From NCBI GenBank assembly GCA_018894105.1, contig CM032127.1, positions 3,443,001 through 3,507,000 on the forward strand: 64,000 nt of DNA, given 5' to 3'. Below are positions 1 to 13,309 of this stretch, one piece after another. The stretch comes from Jacaranda mimosifolia (lineage: Eukaryota > Streptophyta > Magnoliopsida > Lamiales > Bignoniaceae). The translations under genes and the position numbers were made by a program. The notes below the pieces were generated by a model that saw only the letters and a list, made by a program, of their open reading frames with translations, was not told the DNA's origin and did not search any database. Each line of letters opens with the position of its first letter. Within the stretch, counting starts at the first letter, position 1.

Positions 1-799
1 CTGAGAAATATTTAGATTTAGTAGATGGCCCCTATTTTCATACAAAAGTCATTCTAATTTAAATACATTGTATTATATTGTCAAGGATCGAACTATAGGA
101 ACAATATCTATATTGCATCAATTATGATATAATTTCTATATTTAACATTCTTTCAACAATAGCTATTTGCATTATCTATACTATGTAAACAAGAATGAGA
201 ATGATGATTTTTACACTAATATTGTAAATTTTAATTTGTCAGATATATTCCTATGAGTAGGTTATAACTCTCTTATTCTATTAATGCGCCCAAAATTTGT
301 TACTCATAGTTCTTTTCTCCCCACTCATATTCTCAAAATAACTGACAATTACTTTGTACCCATTAGAATTACGTGTTATAACAGCTAATTTAAAAAAAAA
401 AAAACATTATGAAGATCACATACTGTATGGAGAATTTAGGCACAAACTTCAAAAACCACAATACTAATATTTTTATGATGTGCATAATTGATATATGAAA
501 AGGATATGCATGCATGATTGAAGACAAGAGCATTTAAGGAGATGAACACTTGAAAAGTAGATAAATTAAGGGCCATAGAATATGAAGAAAATAAACTTAG
601 AATTGTGCCGGAAATCTGAAGGTGCGGGTTCCGCTCATTCAATGCCTTCACTTTTACTAACAATCGTCGGCTGCCCTGCGCTGTGTCTCTTTCAACACGA
701 GAGGAGCTATACGCCCAACCCTAAATTTGGGTCGCCGTACGAAGTTGTCGACGTGGTATTACTATGGTCGTTTCATATGAAAATAACAACCTAAGAATA

Positions 800-832
<33 letters not shown>

Positions 833-1333
833 GTAATATATCTTTTTTGGTAATTATATCTTTTTCACTTTTAAAGTTGTGATGTTTTTCTCTTGATAAT
901 GTGATTTGGAATTACGGATTTTTGAGTGCGATAATAATTACAAGAAATTTCAAAATAAATTGATAAATCAAAACTAGAGAAAATAAAAGTATTTTTATTG
1001 TTCTTAATCAAAAAGTAAATCAAATGAACGCGGTTAAAAGGTGCAATTTCTCATAATAGAGTTCATACTCTTAGAATAGGCATTCATGAGTTCTAAAAGC
1101 TACATATTTATTATGTCAAATGCTAATTTATTGAGTTACTGATTACATAATTGATCTTTTAGATTTGTAGTAAAACATATCAATTTTTACTCAGATTTTT
1201 ATGGGGAAATCTAGATCCATTGAAACAAATGCAACACATTTCTTGATTTGATCTTCTTTTTTTTGTGTGTGTGTGGGGTGGGGGGAGGGGAGTTTGGCCC
1301 ATTAATACAAATGTAATGCAATTGCTAATATAA
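1..1333. other. intergenic, AT-rich
   Basis: No gene is supported here. The stretch is AT-rich with a CA/TA microsatellite at about 801-832. A GC-richer island at about 600-790 carries a 70-codon open frame (582-794, +) with no recognisable domain; its composition differs from the flanks, so it could be a small insertion of foreign origin (see findings). A G-rich run lies at about 1267-1290. Confidence 0.6.
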
Positions 1334-1341
1334 ATGGGCAT

Positions 1342-2038
1342 TAGGGCTGTCAACGGATCGGATTTGGATCGAATTTGTCATATTCGAATCCGAATTTAAT
1401 TAACAAAACTAATATCTGAATCCGAACCCGAAAGCCTATAGGATCTTTCTTAGTCAATACCACATATGAATATGATGGATATCCGAATTTCGATTAAAAA
1501 ATCCGACCCGGTTTATTTTTTTCTTTATTTTTTTTTCCTTTTAAATTTTATAAAAAATTTGTATTTATAAAGTAAATATATGTAATATTTGAATTTTTAA
1601 CAACTTTTTATTATATATTAGTTCAAAGGTTAAATATTTTAATACTAAACTCATTTTTTACATTATATTAATGTATAGATGAACTATTATATATTATTAT
1701 ATTTGATATTTTATCAATATTTCTCTTATTTTTAAGGTTAAAAACTCAATATTAATAATATAATATAGATATTAATATAGATATTAGGTCAATATAATAC
1801 ATAGATTTTATTTTAAAATCTTTATTAATATTATATATATGAGTATTAATTTAATAAAAAATATTAAGGTTCAGATTCAGATATTTAACGGATGTGATTG
1901 CTTAATTCCATATCCGATCCACTTATTTCGGATTTTGAATATTTATAATCGGATCTAATCCATCGAATATTTTAATCGAATAAAAATTCTAAAATTCGGA
2001 TCGAATTCGAATTAAAATTCAATCCATTAACAGCCCTA
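1342..2038. mobile_element. hAT-type MITE, family 1 copy 1
   Basis: The ends are inverted (TAGGGCTGTCAACGG at the left, the complement of CCATTAACAGCCCTA at the right). Flanking 8-mers ATGGGCAT (1334-1341) and ATGGGCAC (2039-2046) match at 7 of 8 positions, as expected for a hAT 8-bp target duplication. The interior is AT-rich with repeated GGATC/GAATTCG-type subterminal motifs and no coding capacity. Related copies lie at about 9866-10494 (inverted) and 36193-36912. Confidence 0.8.
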
Positions 2039-2046
2039 ATGGGCAC

Positions 2047-5000
2047 ACGTCAATTCTATATAATCGAATAGTATCAAATTTATATTGGAATGAGCCAGCC
2101 CCACAATTTTTTTTCTTTTTCCCCCTTGCCGTCCATTTAGAATTACAACTTTTATTAGGTAAAATTAGAGGAGGTTGAAGCCTAGCATCTATCTAATGAC
2201 AATTTACATCAATTGAAAATCTTGTTAGGATGAGATATATCAATTTAGTTTTTATTTAGGAAAAAAAGACATCCACATGTGCAAATTTATGAATTGTGCC
2301 CAAAAGGAGGATATAATTTGTTTCATGAAAATTGTAAAATGCCTTCCAATTTGTTTGGCTGGTTTTGCCTCATTGATATGTAGTTTTCATGGGGAAGAGA
2401 CGTAGGACCACACGGACAAGTGATGATAGGATATGGTTATTTATTAAAGCGGGAGATGGAGATGAATAATTGGTTGCATTGCATGGGCTTTGTCTTCACA
2501 ATTTTGGCTTGTGCATGCATCGAACTAAAAGGTTAGTTACAGAATAAAATCGGATAATTTTCTCATTCTTGCAAATAAATCGATCTTCAATTATGAATTT
2601 GAATTTATAGAACTAATTGATGAATCAGCAATACTGTAAAAAGTAAAAATAGTTAATTATAAAATAACAACTTTTAAAAAACTTAAGACAACAAAATTTT
2701 GTTGAAGTTGTGAAATTTAAAATCGAGATTTTTTAAAAAAAAATATTGAGTTTCAATTTTATTTATATGTAGATTATTTATGTTTTGAGAATAGGTTTTT
2801 TTCAATGAGATTGTATCTTCGATTTAAAATCATTAATTATGTTGAATTAATATTTGATCTTTTAATACAATAAATAAAAAAAGTTGATTAGTTCTCTAAA
2901 AAATTAAACCTAAATTTTTTTTGTGAGAACTAGTCATTAATATTATTAATGTGAAAAACTTATAATCATCAAAATATTCAAAATCAAAAGGATTTGGACA
3001 AACACCAAGAATCTAGGTTGTCATGATGGTGAGAGACATGACTTAAAAGTTCTTGGCCTACTAGGGCTTGTTTGTGCCAATTATTTCATCTAAGGAGGCT
3101 AAAATTTGAAATCTAAGAATTGGAAAAATACTATAGCCTAAAGGCTATAGACTCAGATCCGAATTTTATAGTCTGGACAAAAATTCAAGAAAAATAATTT
3201 TTTGTAGAAAACAGAGGATAAAATTTAATATTTGTTTTATATCATATCGTCAGAGAAAAAATAAAAAATAAAAAGATAAGGCTGAGATTATTTGACGGCC
3301 CATGTAAGTACTGAATCTAATAGGCACACCTACCTTCTGGATTCTAACCCATCGAGGGAGGCCCAAAAAACAAGTCATGGTGGTTGTTTTGGATTAGCTC
3401 TGGTAGATTTTCTAGTACGTGGGCCCTTTACTGTTTTCTGGGCCCACAAGTCTCGTGGTATGTTCCTTCTTCTGCACCAATTAAATAAGTTGGGCTCGCA
3501 AGGTTTAGTATTTATTAATTTAAAAAATATTTAATTTCGTCATTTTCTTCTGATTTTTAATTTTTTAATTTACATGCGCACACATATATCAAAGATTTGA
3601 ATTTTGGATCTCCACATAAACACTTGACCAATTAACCAGTGGACTTCTTATTTTTCATGTGTACCCCTCAAAAGAATTAAAATGAGATTTATTGCATAAA
3701 TTTATCATTGCCCCATAAAGTATTTTAGCGTAGCAAGCACGGTTAGTTTGATTTCTTGGCATTTTCTTACAATTAAATTTCTTAAATCTTTAATCTATTG
3801 GTGTGTGGGAGTCATCCTGGTTCACCTTAATTTCATCAAAATGTGGATATTTGGCTTCATTCATGTGACAAATAGCGACTTTTAATCAATCAATCAAGCA
3901 CATGCATGTGCTGTCCGACAAGTTCTTCTTTCTTTCTTTCTTTCTTCCTTTTTTTTTTTTTTTAAAATTTGAATTCTTTATGTGATGCTCAAAAATTAAC
4001 ATGGGAAGTTGGTAATAATAAACTAAACTACTAGTAATTGTTGACCAAAGGATGGAGTGATCTTTTAATTGTTGACAACAATTTGCGAGTAAATTTGGCC
4101 CGAATGGAACAAGTTTTTTCTGTTTTATTTAGATTTTTTCTTTATTATTATTATTATTATTATTAAATATTGAAGTTTTCATCACGTAACAATGATTTAA
4201 AGTTGAAAAGATCCTTCTAACAAAAAAAAAATAAAAATGGATTAAGTAAATGGGCAGTGTGCAGTTATTTCAAAATCTGAAAGTCTTGAAATCATATAAA
4301 AAGCACTTCAATTTTTTTTTCAAAAAAAAATTATATTTCACTTTTTATTCCATCTATGTCAAATATATTTGTGAAGTAGAATGAAAAAATGAAGTACAAT
4401 TTTAAATAGATGATCCACAATATATTAAGATAGGTAGTTAAATTTTGGCCAATCAAAATTCTCCATTGTTTAGATTAATTTTGAAAAACATAAAGTAGCA
4501 ATGTTGGAAATAATAAATGCAGCTAAAATGATTACATATGCGTAACTATCTAATTATGAGATCATATATAAAAACCCTCATTTGATGATTAAGTTATGAT
4601 TAAATTGGTCTAATTTCGTTCATTCAAATTGATTAGATCCAATAAATTATACGATTCCAAACATGAATTGACAAAATCAAATCAAATCCAATGCAACTAG
4701 AAAGACATAAAACCAAGAGTGTTAGAAACAAACTTAATTCCTCAATGACATTTTTGAGATTCCCTTGTCAAAGAAGAACATAATGAGTTACATGAATTTA
4801 AGGTTAAAATGATTTTGAACTTTGAATTAACTGTCTCATTTAAAGAAAAAGGTTATGTAAGCCAGGTCCCTTTCAATAAGTCCTCATGCCATGGATGGTC
4901 TGCACCATCTTGGGGAAGTGAAGCAAATCCATGTGGCTACAAACAGCTTTTGTCATAACCTCATTCTCCTCCCCAAGACATATTTTCCCTAAATAGAACT

Positions 5001-5305
5001 CAAATACAATATAAAACTCAAAAGAGGCGAACTGGTCACTAAATGATCCCATGTGAAACTACAGAACCATCATGCAATGGTCCAAGAAAGCCAAAACCCC
5101 CCCGCCCCCCACCCCACAACGCCCCTACCCTATACCATTTGGGCACAAACGTTATTACGCCAAAAAACCAAGGCCATTTTTGAGCGTTGGCATGCATAAA
5201 AGGGCCAGCGCTGAACCCCATTTGAAATCATAACTCAAAACCTAAAATAATACTATTACTTCTACTATTTATCTGTACCAAGAAATGCATTATAGTCAAT
5301 CAAGA
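2047..5305. other. intergenic upstream of the DUF642 gene
   Basis: No gene is supported. It holds T-rich and A-rich runs, a TTTC microsatellite near 3928-3950, a TTA repeat at 4143-4165 and a C-rich run near 5098-5115. The last few hundred bases should include the promoter and 5' UTR of the gene starting at 5306, but I see no decisive core promoter element. Short open frames at 3292-3534 and 5039-5221 have no recognisable content. Confidence 0.5.
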
Positions 5306-8300
5306 ATGGGGGGCTTCACTCTGTTCTCGGTGTTATTGTGTGTGGCCACTTGTCACCTTGCCTTTGCCTTCAGAGATGGTGAGCTCACAAAACCAAGGAA
5401 AAATAGTATCTTGGGATGCTTTCTTTGATTATTTTTAATTTTTCTCTTATTTTCTCTCATCAAATTCCAAGATTGGGACACAGTTTATCTGTTTATGTTT
5501 TTCCTTTTTTCATATATATGATGCCTAGCTTCCATCCTGAGCTTTCATTTTGCCATAACTGTTGCTTGCATCCGGAAGGAATTTACTTCAGTACATTTTC
5601 TTGATAAAGAATATAACCTTCTTTTTGTAGTATAGTTTGCAAAAATGTGATCTTTATTGCTGAAAAACAACTAAGAATCAGGCATTTAGTCATAAAACAG
5701 GATTCCAAGATTTTATGAACTGCTCTTTATGTAATGAGTTTGTTCTTGGCATGGGGGTGGGATGGGGTGGGAGTGAGGTGCATCAGTAGCTAATATTATC
5801 CAACATGGCCTTGTTATCAGTAACTTAACTGTCAACTTTCAAGAAATAATTAGTAGCATAATGTTAAAAATCCATGCTTTTATTTTTAAGTAACTACATG
5901 ATATGTTAAATGCAACAAAAACATTCAAGTTGCACAGCATACCTACATTTATGAGGCTTGTCATAATGGTAAGTGGAGAGCAATCACTTCATCTGCTCAT
6001 GGCATTAATTAGTTGGTTGTTCTGTTTCTGAGGTGAGAGTAAATTTTGGTCCCTTTTGGGATTTGGGAAAAAAAATATTTATTTTTTGTTGTTATACATA
6101 TTGGATTTTGTATTAGATTCTTGGACTCAATTTTATAATTTAGGAGAGTAAAAAAATCCATTTTGATTAGAATGACAAATATTCCGGAAGTGTATTGTAT
6201 TATACAGGCATGCGTAAGATATTTGGTATTTAGGTCTGTTGGCGTTTCCAAGGGATTTTGATGATTATTCTATGAAATCATATCTCATTTGGAGTCATGT
6301 GGGAATGCACATGCACATGCACATGATTGAGCCTTGTCTGAGGCCAATCTACAGCTGGTCCCTGTTATTTTTGTGTATGCAGTTGTCCCCATTAGCATGT
6401 CAATTTCACATTCTAAATTTCTCTCAAGAATACTTAAGAGTAGACAATATAAACTTTTCACATGAACTTGGTGGAATGCTTTTTTGCCACTCTTCTTGTA
6501 TGATTTATCTTGGTAATCTAAAATACCATGTGCACAAAATGCAGGACTATTAGACAATGGCAACTTTGAGCAGGCTCCCAAGTCATCGGACCTTAACGGG
6601 ACCGTTGTCCTTAGACCCCACGCCATACCAAATTGGCACATCTCGGGCTTTGTTGAGTACATTAAAGCCGGGCAAAAGCAAGGTGATATGTTACTAGTGG
6701 TTCCAGAAGGGTATGCTGCTGTTAGGCTGGGAAATGAGGCTTCAATTAAGCAACTGATAAATGTGACTAAAGGAATGTACTATTCATTAACGTTTAGTGC
6801 TGCCCGGACTTGTGCTCAAGAGGAGAGGGTAAACATTTCCGTGGCACCAGACTCTGGGGTGCTACCAGTTCAAACATTGTATAGTAGTAATGGTTGGGAT
6901 TCATATGCGTGGGCATTTAAAGCAATTTATAGTGTGGCGGAGATCCTCATTCACAATCCAGGTGTGGAAGAAGATCCAGCTTGTGGACCTCTCATTGATT
7001 CAATCGCCATCCGGGCTTTATATCCTCCTAAACCAACTAGCCGTAAGTTCAATCTAGCAATACCATCACTCCACTTTTACATGTTAAAAGGCAATGCTTA
7101 ATTACCTGAAGTACTTTTCTGGTTAATACTTTTGAGACATATACCACATATTGCAGATTTACATCAGGAAGGTTAGGTAAAAGATGCCTAAACTTTGGAA
7201 CTGTCTGAATTAGTATAGTTTGAGTGACCTTCTGGACCACTTTCCAACATTCTGCTTCTTCAGCATACTCTTTGGAGTTTGGCCATAATGTCCTGTCATT
7301 ACAAGTATTTGTTGTGATCATGTGCTTTGAGGTGTTCTGAGTCATTTTCTGCACTGCATACGATTGTCCTTGTGGCCAAATTCGGTTTCTCACTAATTAT
7401 TTTGGAGATAAGATATCCATCTTAACTTTTGGATGAGAACTTTAACTTATTTTAAGATTACATATGAAAGATAGTATCATTCATGATTCAGTATTGATTT
7501 GGGAATATGCAGCATAGACGTTTGTCTGATTTTCTTTACTTCATCGATAAAAGTTTCCGCTGATATTGATTGGAGGAAATCTCGTACTTTTGATAATTGG
7601 GATGTCATTAATCAGTCAGCTCAACTTATTTACTGACTTCTTGTCCAAATTAGAACTCATGTTACATTTTTAATCACATCACCTATCATTATGGATTTGC
7701 TTATTAACTAACTTTTGGATAAGTAAGTAGCTGCACATATGCCTGCTTAGAAATGCATATTTTTCTCCCCATGAATAATCCGCCGTCATCATTCAATGAT
7801 TTGCATGTGAATATCAGATCTCATAGCACTGGCACCAGTTAAACAGGGGCCCCAAAAATAAATGTTTGGTCCTACTTGCACACATTAGGAGACAAGAAAG
7901 GGGAATTTCTCTTCAATCAGTCAAAAGATTTTCCCAAGTGCCTTATACAATGAATTCACTTTTATCACTTTATCTATTTTTAAAGTAGTTGGAGGCAGTC
8001 AGGATTTATTTGCTAAGGCATCCTATGGTTTTCATTCTGTTAATTATGTCAACACTTGAATGAAGATACACTGCATTTAGCTTCATACTGCAAGGACATT
8101 GAGTTTTAGGCCTACTATAGTTCACATCCTACTGTAATTCACTCTGATTTGGACCACTAATCAAACTTAATGGCATTTGACTGTACTTCATCAAAGGTTT
8201 CCTTTGCTTGCAAAAATGATGTCCTAACTATGAATATGTACACATTTATGTCTACTAAATGCAGAGAACCTGCTGAAAAATGGGGACTTTGAGGAAGGTG

Positions 8301-8803
8301 CATACATATTTCCCAACACAAGTTGGGGAGTCCTTATCCCACCAAACATTGAAGATGATAACTCTCCACTACCAGCCTGGATGGTTGAGTCCCTCAAAGC
8401 CGTAAAATACATTGATGCGGCTCATTTTGCCGTCCCAAATGGCCAACGAGCCATCGAGCTCGTTGGGGGTAAAGAAAGTGCTATTGCACAAGTGGCTAGA
8501 ACCATTGTTGGCAAGACTTACCAGCTCACATTTGCAGTTGGAGATGCTAGCAATTCTTGTGAAGGATCAATGATCGTTGAGGCGTTTGCCGGCAGGGACA
8601 CTGTCAAGGTTCCTTATGAGTCAAAGGGCAAAGGCGGCTACAAGCGTGCCGTGCTGCACTTTATGGCAACAACTACTCGAACTCGAATCATGTTCCTTAG
8701 CACATACTACCATACGAGGAGCGATGACTATGCCTCACTTTGTGGCCCTGTTGTTGATGATGTGAAGTTGCTTAGTGTTCGTCATCCGAGGCGGCTTGTC
8801 TGA
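5306..8803 (+). CDS. DUF642 secreted cell-wall protein (BIIDXI-like)
   Basis: Three exons, 5306-5378, 6545-7042 and 8265-8803, join to 369 codons with GT-AG borders and continuous frame, matching the usual DUF642 length of about 370. Residues 1-21 form a hydrophobic signal peptide with a likely cleavage after AFA. Two galactose-binding-like DUF642 domains follow, about 25-190 (exon 2) and 192-360 (exon 3). They open with similar motifs (LLDNGNFEQ and LLKNGDFEEG), and each ends with a conserved C-G-P-x-x-D segment (ACGPLIDS and LCGPVVDD) paired with an upstream Cys. The family is plant-specific, apoplastic, and known to bind cell-wall polysaccharide and pectin methylesterase; Arabidopsis BIIDXI is a close type. 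The start is the first ATG before the signal peptide. No breaks are visible. Confidence 0.95.
5379..6544 (+). other. intron 1 of the DUF642 gene
   Basis: Begins GTGAGC directly after the signal-peptide exon and ends TGCAG before GGA/CTA of the mature protein. About 1.17 kb, T-rich. Open frames inside it (for example 5416-5604 and 6239-6553) are not supported as genes. Confidence 0.85.
7043..8264 (+). other. intron 2 of the DUF642 gene
   Basis: Begins GTAAGT and ends ATGCAG; about 1.22 kb. It separates the two DUF642 domains almost exactly, so each repeat unit has its own exon. No embedded gene is seen. Confidence 0.85.
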
Positions 8804-9864
8804 ACTAGACAACACTTGGAAGAGGGTGAAATGAAGATCTCTGGACTATTAATATATGTGTGGGTGCAAGAAATGCTGCTGAGTTTTCCAGTCTGCTGCT
8901 ATAAATACTTAGCTATATACCAACTTAACAGTATATATAGAGGAGTGTGATTCGACAATCCCAATAAATGGGAGAAATTGGATGCAGAAGTGTTTTCTAT
9001 TCTCATTTTGTTTTCCATGGTTTCAGAATGGCAGAGAAATTTATCTATCCACCCACTTATTGTCTGCTTTACTTATGGCTGATCAGTATTAGATGATCAG
9101 CCAGCCAATAAAGCAAATGAAACGCTACAGTCTTTATATTTGAATTTCCCTAGTGCAATTTTTGTTTTCTGCCCTCATTTATTTGACTTGGTAACCAAAT
9201 TAAATGCACAAGGTTATGTTTACCCTGAAAGATGATGATGAGACAATGAAAGAGGCATCAGACATTGACAACAAAAAGAGAGAATGAAGAATAGGAAGAA
9301 GAAACAGAAATGTGTTGAAATAATAGTCCTATGTTACACATTTCAAATATTGTCTCCAACATTCAGCAGCATCGCTAAATATATGATGACCGCTCCATGT
9401 CCAAAAGAAATATTTATCTCAGTCCATTTAGAATAATATATCTATAATTCAAGATCTGCGTTCTTTTTGACATAGTGGGACCTAATCAACTTTGAAATTA
9501 AGCACAATTCGAAATTTCAATTACTTATTTATAAGTTATACGTGGCAACATCTTAATGGACCATCAAGACTTGATGTGAATGGACCATGTTAGTCATACA
9601 GTACTAACATCTCCAATCACTGAGCAACAAGAATATTTTTTTTAGCATATTATTTTGTATTTTAACCTTGATTGACAGAAACTAACCAACCAAGAGGACA
9701 ACACATATATCGAATTTGAATGCGGAACTTTATTCAACTTCAAATCAAAAACCCGTTCTCTTGAAATTGAGATTGGCTTCCATCTTTATGAAAAAAAAGA
9801 CTTCATTATTGAAAACAACGACTAAATAAATTTATGTCTTCTTAATATTTTAGATTACACGAGA
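8804..9864. other. 3' UTR and intergenic spacer
   Basis: The first 170 bases are the likely 3' UTR of the DUF642 gene, with an AATAAA signal at 8963-8968. The rest is AT-rich spacer with no supported gene. Confidence 0.5.
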
Positions 9865-10495
9865 TAAGGGCTGTCAATTGATCGGATTTTAATTCGAATT
9901 CGATCTAAATTTTAGAATTTTTATTCGATTAAAATATTCGATGAATCAGATTCGATTATAAATATTCGTAATTCGAAATAAATGGATTAGATATGAAATT
10001 AAGCAATTCGATCCGTTAAAGATCTGAATCTGAACTTTAATATTTTTTTTATTAAATTAGTACTCTTATATATAATATTAATAAAGATTTTAAAATAAGA
10101 TCTATATATTATATTGACCTAATATATATTAACGTCTTTATTATACTATTAATATTGAGTCTTTAATCTAAAAAATAAGAGGAATAATGATAAAATGTCA
10201 AACATAATAACATATAATAGTTCATATATGCATTAATATAATGTGAAATAGGAATTTAGTATTCAAATATTTAACTTTTGGACTAATATATAATAAAAAG
10301 TTGTTAAAAATTCAAAAAAAAAATAAATTGAATCGGATTTTTTAATCGAATTCGGATATTCATTGAATTCAGATATGGTACTGACTAACAAATATTCTAT
10401 AGGATTTCATGTCAAATTCGAATATGAATTTTGATAATCGAATTTAAATTCGGATATAACAGATTGGATTTACATCCGACCCGTTGACAGCCCTA
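9865..10495. mobile_element. hAT-type MITE, family 1 copy 2
   Basis: Left end AAGGGCTGTCAATTGATCGG and right end GACCCGTTGACAGCCCTA form inverted termini. The left end is the complement of the right end of the copy at 1342-2038, so this copy is in the opposite orientation. Flanks ACACGAGA and ACATGAGG match at 6 of 8 positions, a plausible decayed target duplication. It ends about 420 bp upstream of the Ran start codon, at the edge of that promoter. Non-coding. Confidence 0.75.
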
Positions 10496-10589
10496 CATGA
10501 GGTATGGGACAAATTCATATATTTGGGTCCACCGGTCCAGCTAAATCCAACACTGGAACTCTACCTGACAGCCCATTTCTATTGTGAAA

Positions 10590-10813
10590 AAGCCCAAAGA
10601 GGAGGCCCAATATACAAAGTTCTAGAACGATGGTTCTATTCACAATTCAAATTCAACATGTCACGAAACACGTGACAAACACTTGACGCCGCTCCGGCTT
10701 TTGATCCAACGGCCCAGATAATCGCGTCAGCTCAAAGCTACTGGATTTAGCACAAATTCAAAAAGCCCTTAGCAAAACCTACGCTGCGTTTATTAGGGCT
10801 TCCAATATATATA
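10590..10813 (+). promoter_or_regulatory. Ran upstream region: site II-like motifs, G-box, TATA-like run
   Basis: Several GCCCA (TGGGC on the other strand) motifs at about 10571, 10592, 10605 and 10712 resemble the site II elements common in plant housekeeping promoters. A palindromic CACGTG lies at 10669-10674. A TATA-like ATATATATA lies at 10805-10813, about 100 bp before the start codon, followed by a pyrimidine-rich leader. Function is inferred from position and motif only. Confidence 0.5.
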
Positions 10814-10913
10814 CACTTACACACAGCGCACATATCAGAGCTTAATATCTCCGTCTCCATCTCTATTCTTCCACTGTCTGCGTTTTCCTCTTCTACAGAA
10901 CAGCAAAGATCAA

Positions 10914-13309
10914 ATGGTAAGCTTATTTCCTATTTGATTTTTCAATTTAGACTGGTTTTTATGATCTTTATCTGCCTTGCTGTTACGTATTGTTTTGATT
11001 TAGTAGTTTTTGTTTTTTCTTTTGGTTTTTTAGGCGTTGCCGAATCAACAGACTGTGGATTACCCAAGTTTTAAGCTTGTAATTGTTGGCGATGGTGGCA
11101 CTGGTAATTTTTTTTCTTCTTGTTTTTCATTTAAATCTCAAATCTTGGATTTTATTTTGTTTGTTTTGAAATCTTTTATTCAACCCTGCTATGTGCTTAT
11201 TGGGATTTGATCTTTTTGTGTTGAAGATCAATGATTTGACGAGAAACTTTTACGTGTTTCGCTCTGATTAGATTAATTAGACTTTTTGATAGTGTTTTTG
11301 TAATTTTAATGCGGTCTATTTCCAATGAATTTGTTGATTGTTAAAAATATCTTGTTATTAGTTTGTCATTTTGGCAGTCTTGATTTTGGATTTGGGACCT
11401 CATAGATTTTGTATGTAGGGTTTAGGGTTTATGGTGAATTCATTTTGTTTTCCCTGGCATAGTTCTGTATGATTGTTGATTTGACACACAATGTAGTTTT
11501 TAAATTTAATTTGGAAGTCTAGATGTTGTGCCTTATGGCTGTACACGTGATTTATCAGATTTCGTTTGGATATGAGCTCAGAGTGATAAACATGGGTAGA
11601 ATAAAGTAGATGGTACAAAACAAAGGGAAAAGATAAGCTGGCTTTTATTGATTTTTGTTTTAATTTCATTGTGGGTAAGAGGTCGTTTGTCTTTTGATTG
11701 CAGGAAAAACCACATTTGTTAAGAGGCATCTTACTGGTGAATTTGAGAAGAAATATGAGCGTAAGACTATTAGCATGATCTTTGCTTTAGTGTTATAATT
11801 CAGATTTTGTTTCTTTGAGGTTTGTAAAGAGGCCCTGTGACTGTACAGCTACTATTGGTGTGGAAGTTCATCCCCTGGATTTTTTTACTAACTGCGGGAA
11901 AATCAGATTTTATTGCTGGGACACAGCTGGTCAGGAGAAATTTGGTGGCCTCAGGGATGGATACTAGTAAGTAAAAACCTATTATGAGAAAATCAGTGAT
12001 TGTACTTATTGATTGTGACCATCTTTTTTTCTGTTGCTGAAGTCAGCCTTGTTCTCTCCCCCTAACTGTCGTTTCACTACATATTATTTTTTATATTTCT
12101 TTCCACTTTAGTCAAAAGCAGATCCTCAGGAATAGCATCTGACTTCTTAGGGCTTTAATTGGTTTTGCAATATTTCATTTGCATCTATTAACGCAAGTAC
12201 CAACATTGCTTGTATTATAGTTGAATATGTCTTCTTGTTGATTTACTGGGAGTTCTGGGTTTACCTGCTTGTAATTTTTGTATCAATATTGCTGTATTAT
12301 GCAGCGTGAGCTGATGTTGCTGTCGTAAATGACTTATATTTATATATATATATATGAAGACATCTCTTGCATTGATTCTGGATAGGAAATAAATATTTAG
12401 AGATATTATTAGGTTTTGAATGTAGTTGTGTATGCTGGCAAGTATAAAGCCTTTGTCTTTTTCCAATCGTAATGGTCTCATTTCATCGTGTCACTGATTT
12501 TAAACTGCTGCAGCATCCATGGACAATGTGCAATCATTATGTTCGACGTAACAGCTCGGTTGACTTATAAGAATGTTCCAACGTGGCATCGTGATCTTTG
12601 CCGGTAATTGCAGTTCATCTATTTTTTTCTTGCTAGTAGAGTGTGGATAAGCCATTAGTCCCATAATTTTAATATTTTTGGCTGTGAACTTCAGGGTCTG
12701 TGAGAATATCCCAATTGTGCTTTGTGGGAACAAGGTTGATGTCAAGAACAGGCAGGTGAAGGCTAAGCAGGTTACTTTCCACAGGAAAAAGAACTTGCAG
12801 TACTACGAAATATCAGCCAAGAGTAATTACAACTTTGAGAAGCCTTTCCTGTACCTTGCCAGGAAACTTGCTGGGTAATCAAGTCTCAGGCTAACCTAGT
12901 TTTAAGATATCAACTTTTTCTACCAGTTTGCCTGTGCATTTTTATAAGAGCTCTTTACATATTGACATGCAATCTGAGTTGATGCTAACTCATTTTCTGG
13001 TTGCAGGGATCCTAATTTGCACTTTGTTGAGTCTCCAGCTCTTGCCCCACCAGAAGTGCAAATTGATTTGGCTGCACAGCAACAGTAAGTCTCTGTTCCC
13101 CCCTCTCTCACACACACAGCTCACGCACATTGAAGCTCCACAATGCCATACTCTTGTGGCTTTCTGAATAACAATGTCAATTTGAACTTTAATGCCTAAT
13201 AGAAGATGGTAAGCCCTAATTACCTATTAATTTTTGCAGACATGAAGCAGAGCTTGCTGCAGCTGCTAGTCAGCCGCTTCCTGATGATGATGATGAGACG
13301 TTTGACTGA
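10914..13309 (+). CDS. RAN: GTP-binding nuclear protein Ran
   Basis: Eight coding exons (10914-10916, 11034-11103, 11704-11760, 11849-11966, 12514-12603, 12695-12874, 13007-13084, 13240-13309) join to 221 codons, the normal length of plant Ran. The first exon holds only the ATG. Visible motifs are the P-loop GDGGTGKT (20-27), switch I Thr45 in YEPTIG, DTAGQ (68-72) with Gln72, NKVD (125-128), SAK (153-155) and the acidic tail DDDDETFD that locks the GDP form. Ran cycles GTP between nucleus and cytoplasm through RCC1 and RanGAP, drives importin and exportin cargo exchange, and guides spindle and nuclear envelope assembly. All splice sites are GT-AG. The long first introns and the site II-like motifs upstream fit strong constitutive expression. 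No defects are seen. Confidence 0.97.

Noticed and set aside
6285..6662. Minus-strand frame over the DUF642 gene
   Set aside because: Antisense to intron 1 and exon 2 of a clearly spliced gene; no recognisable content.
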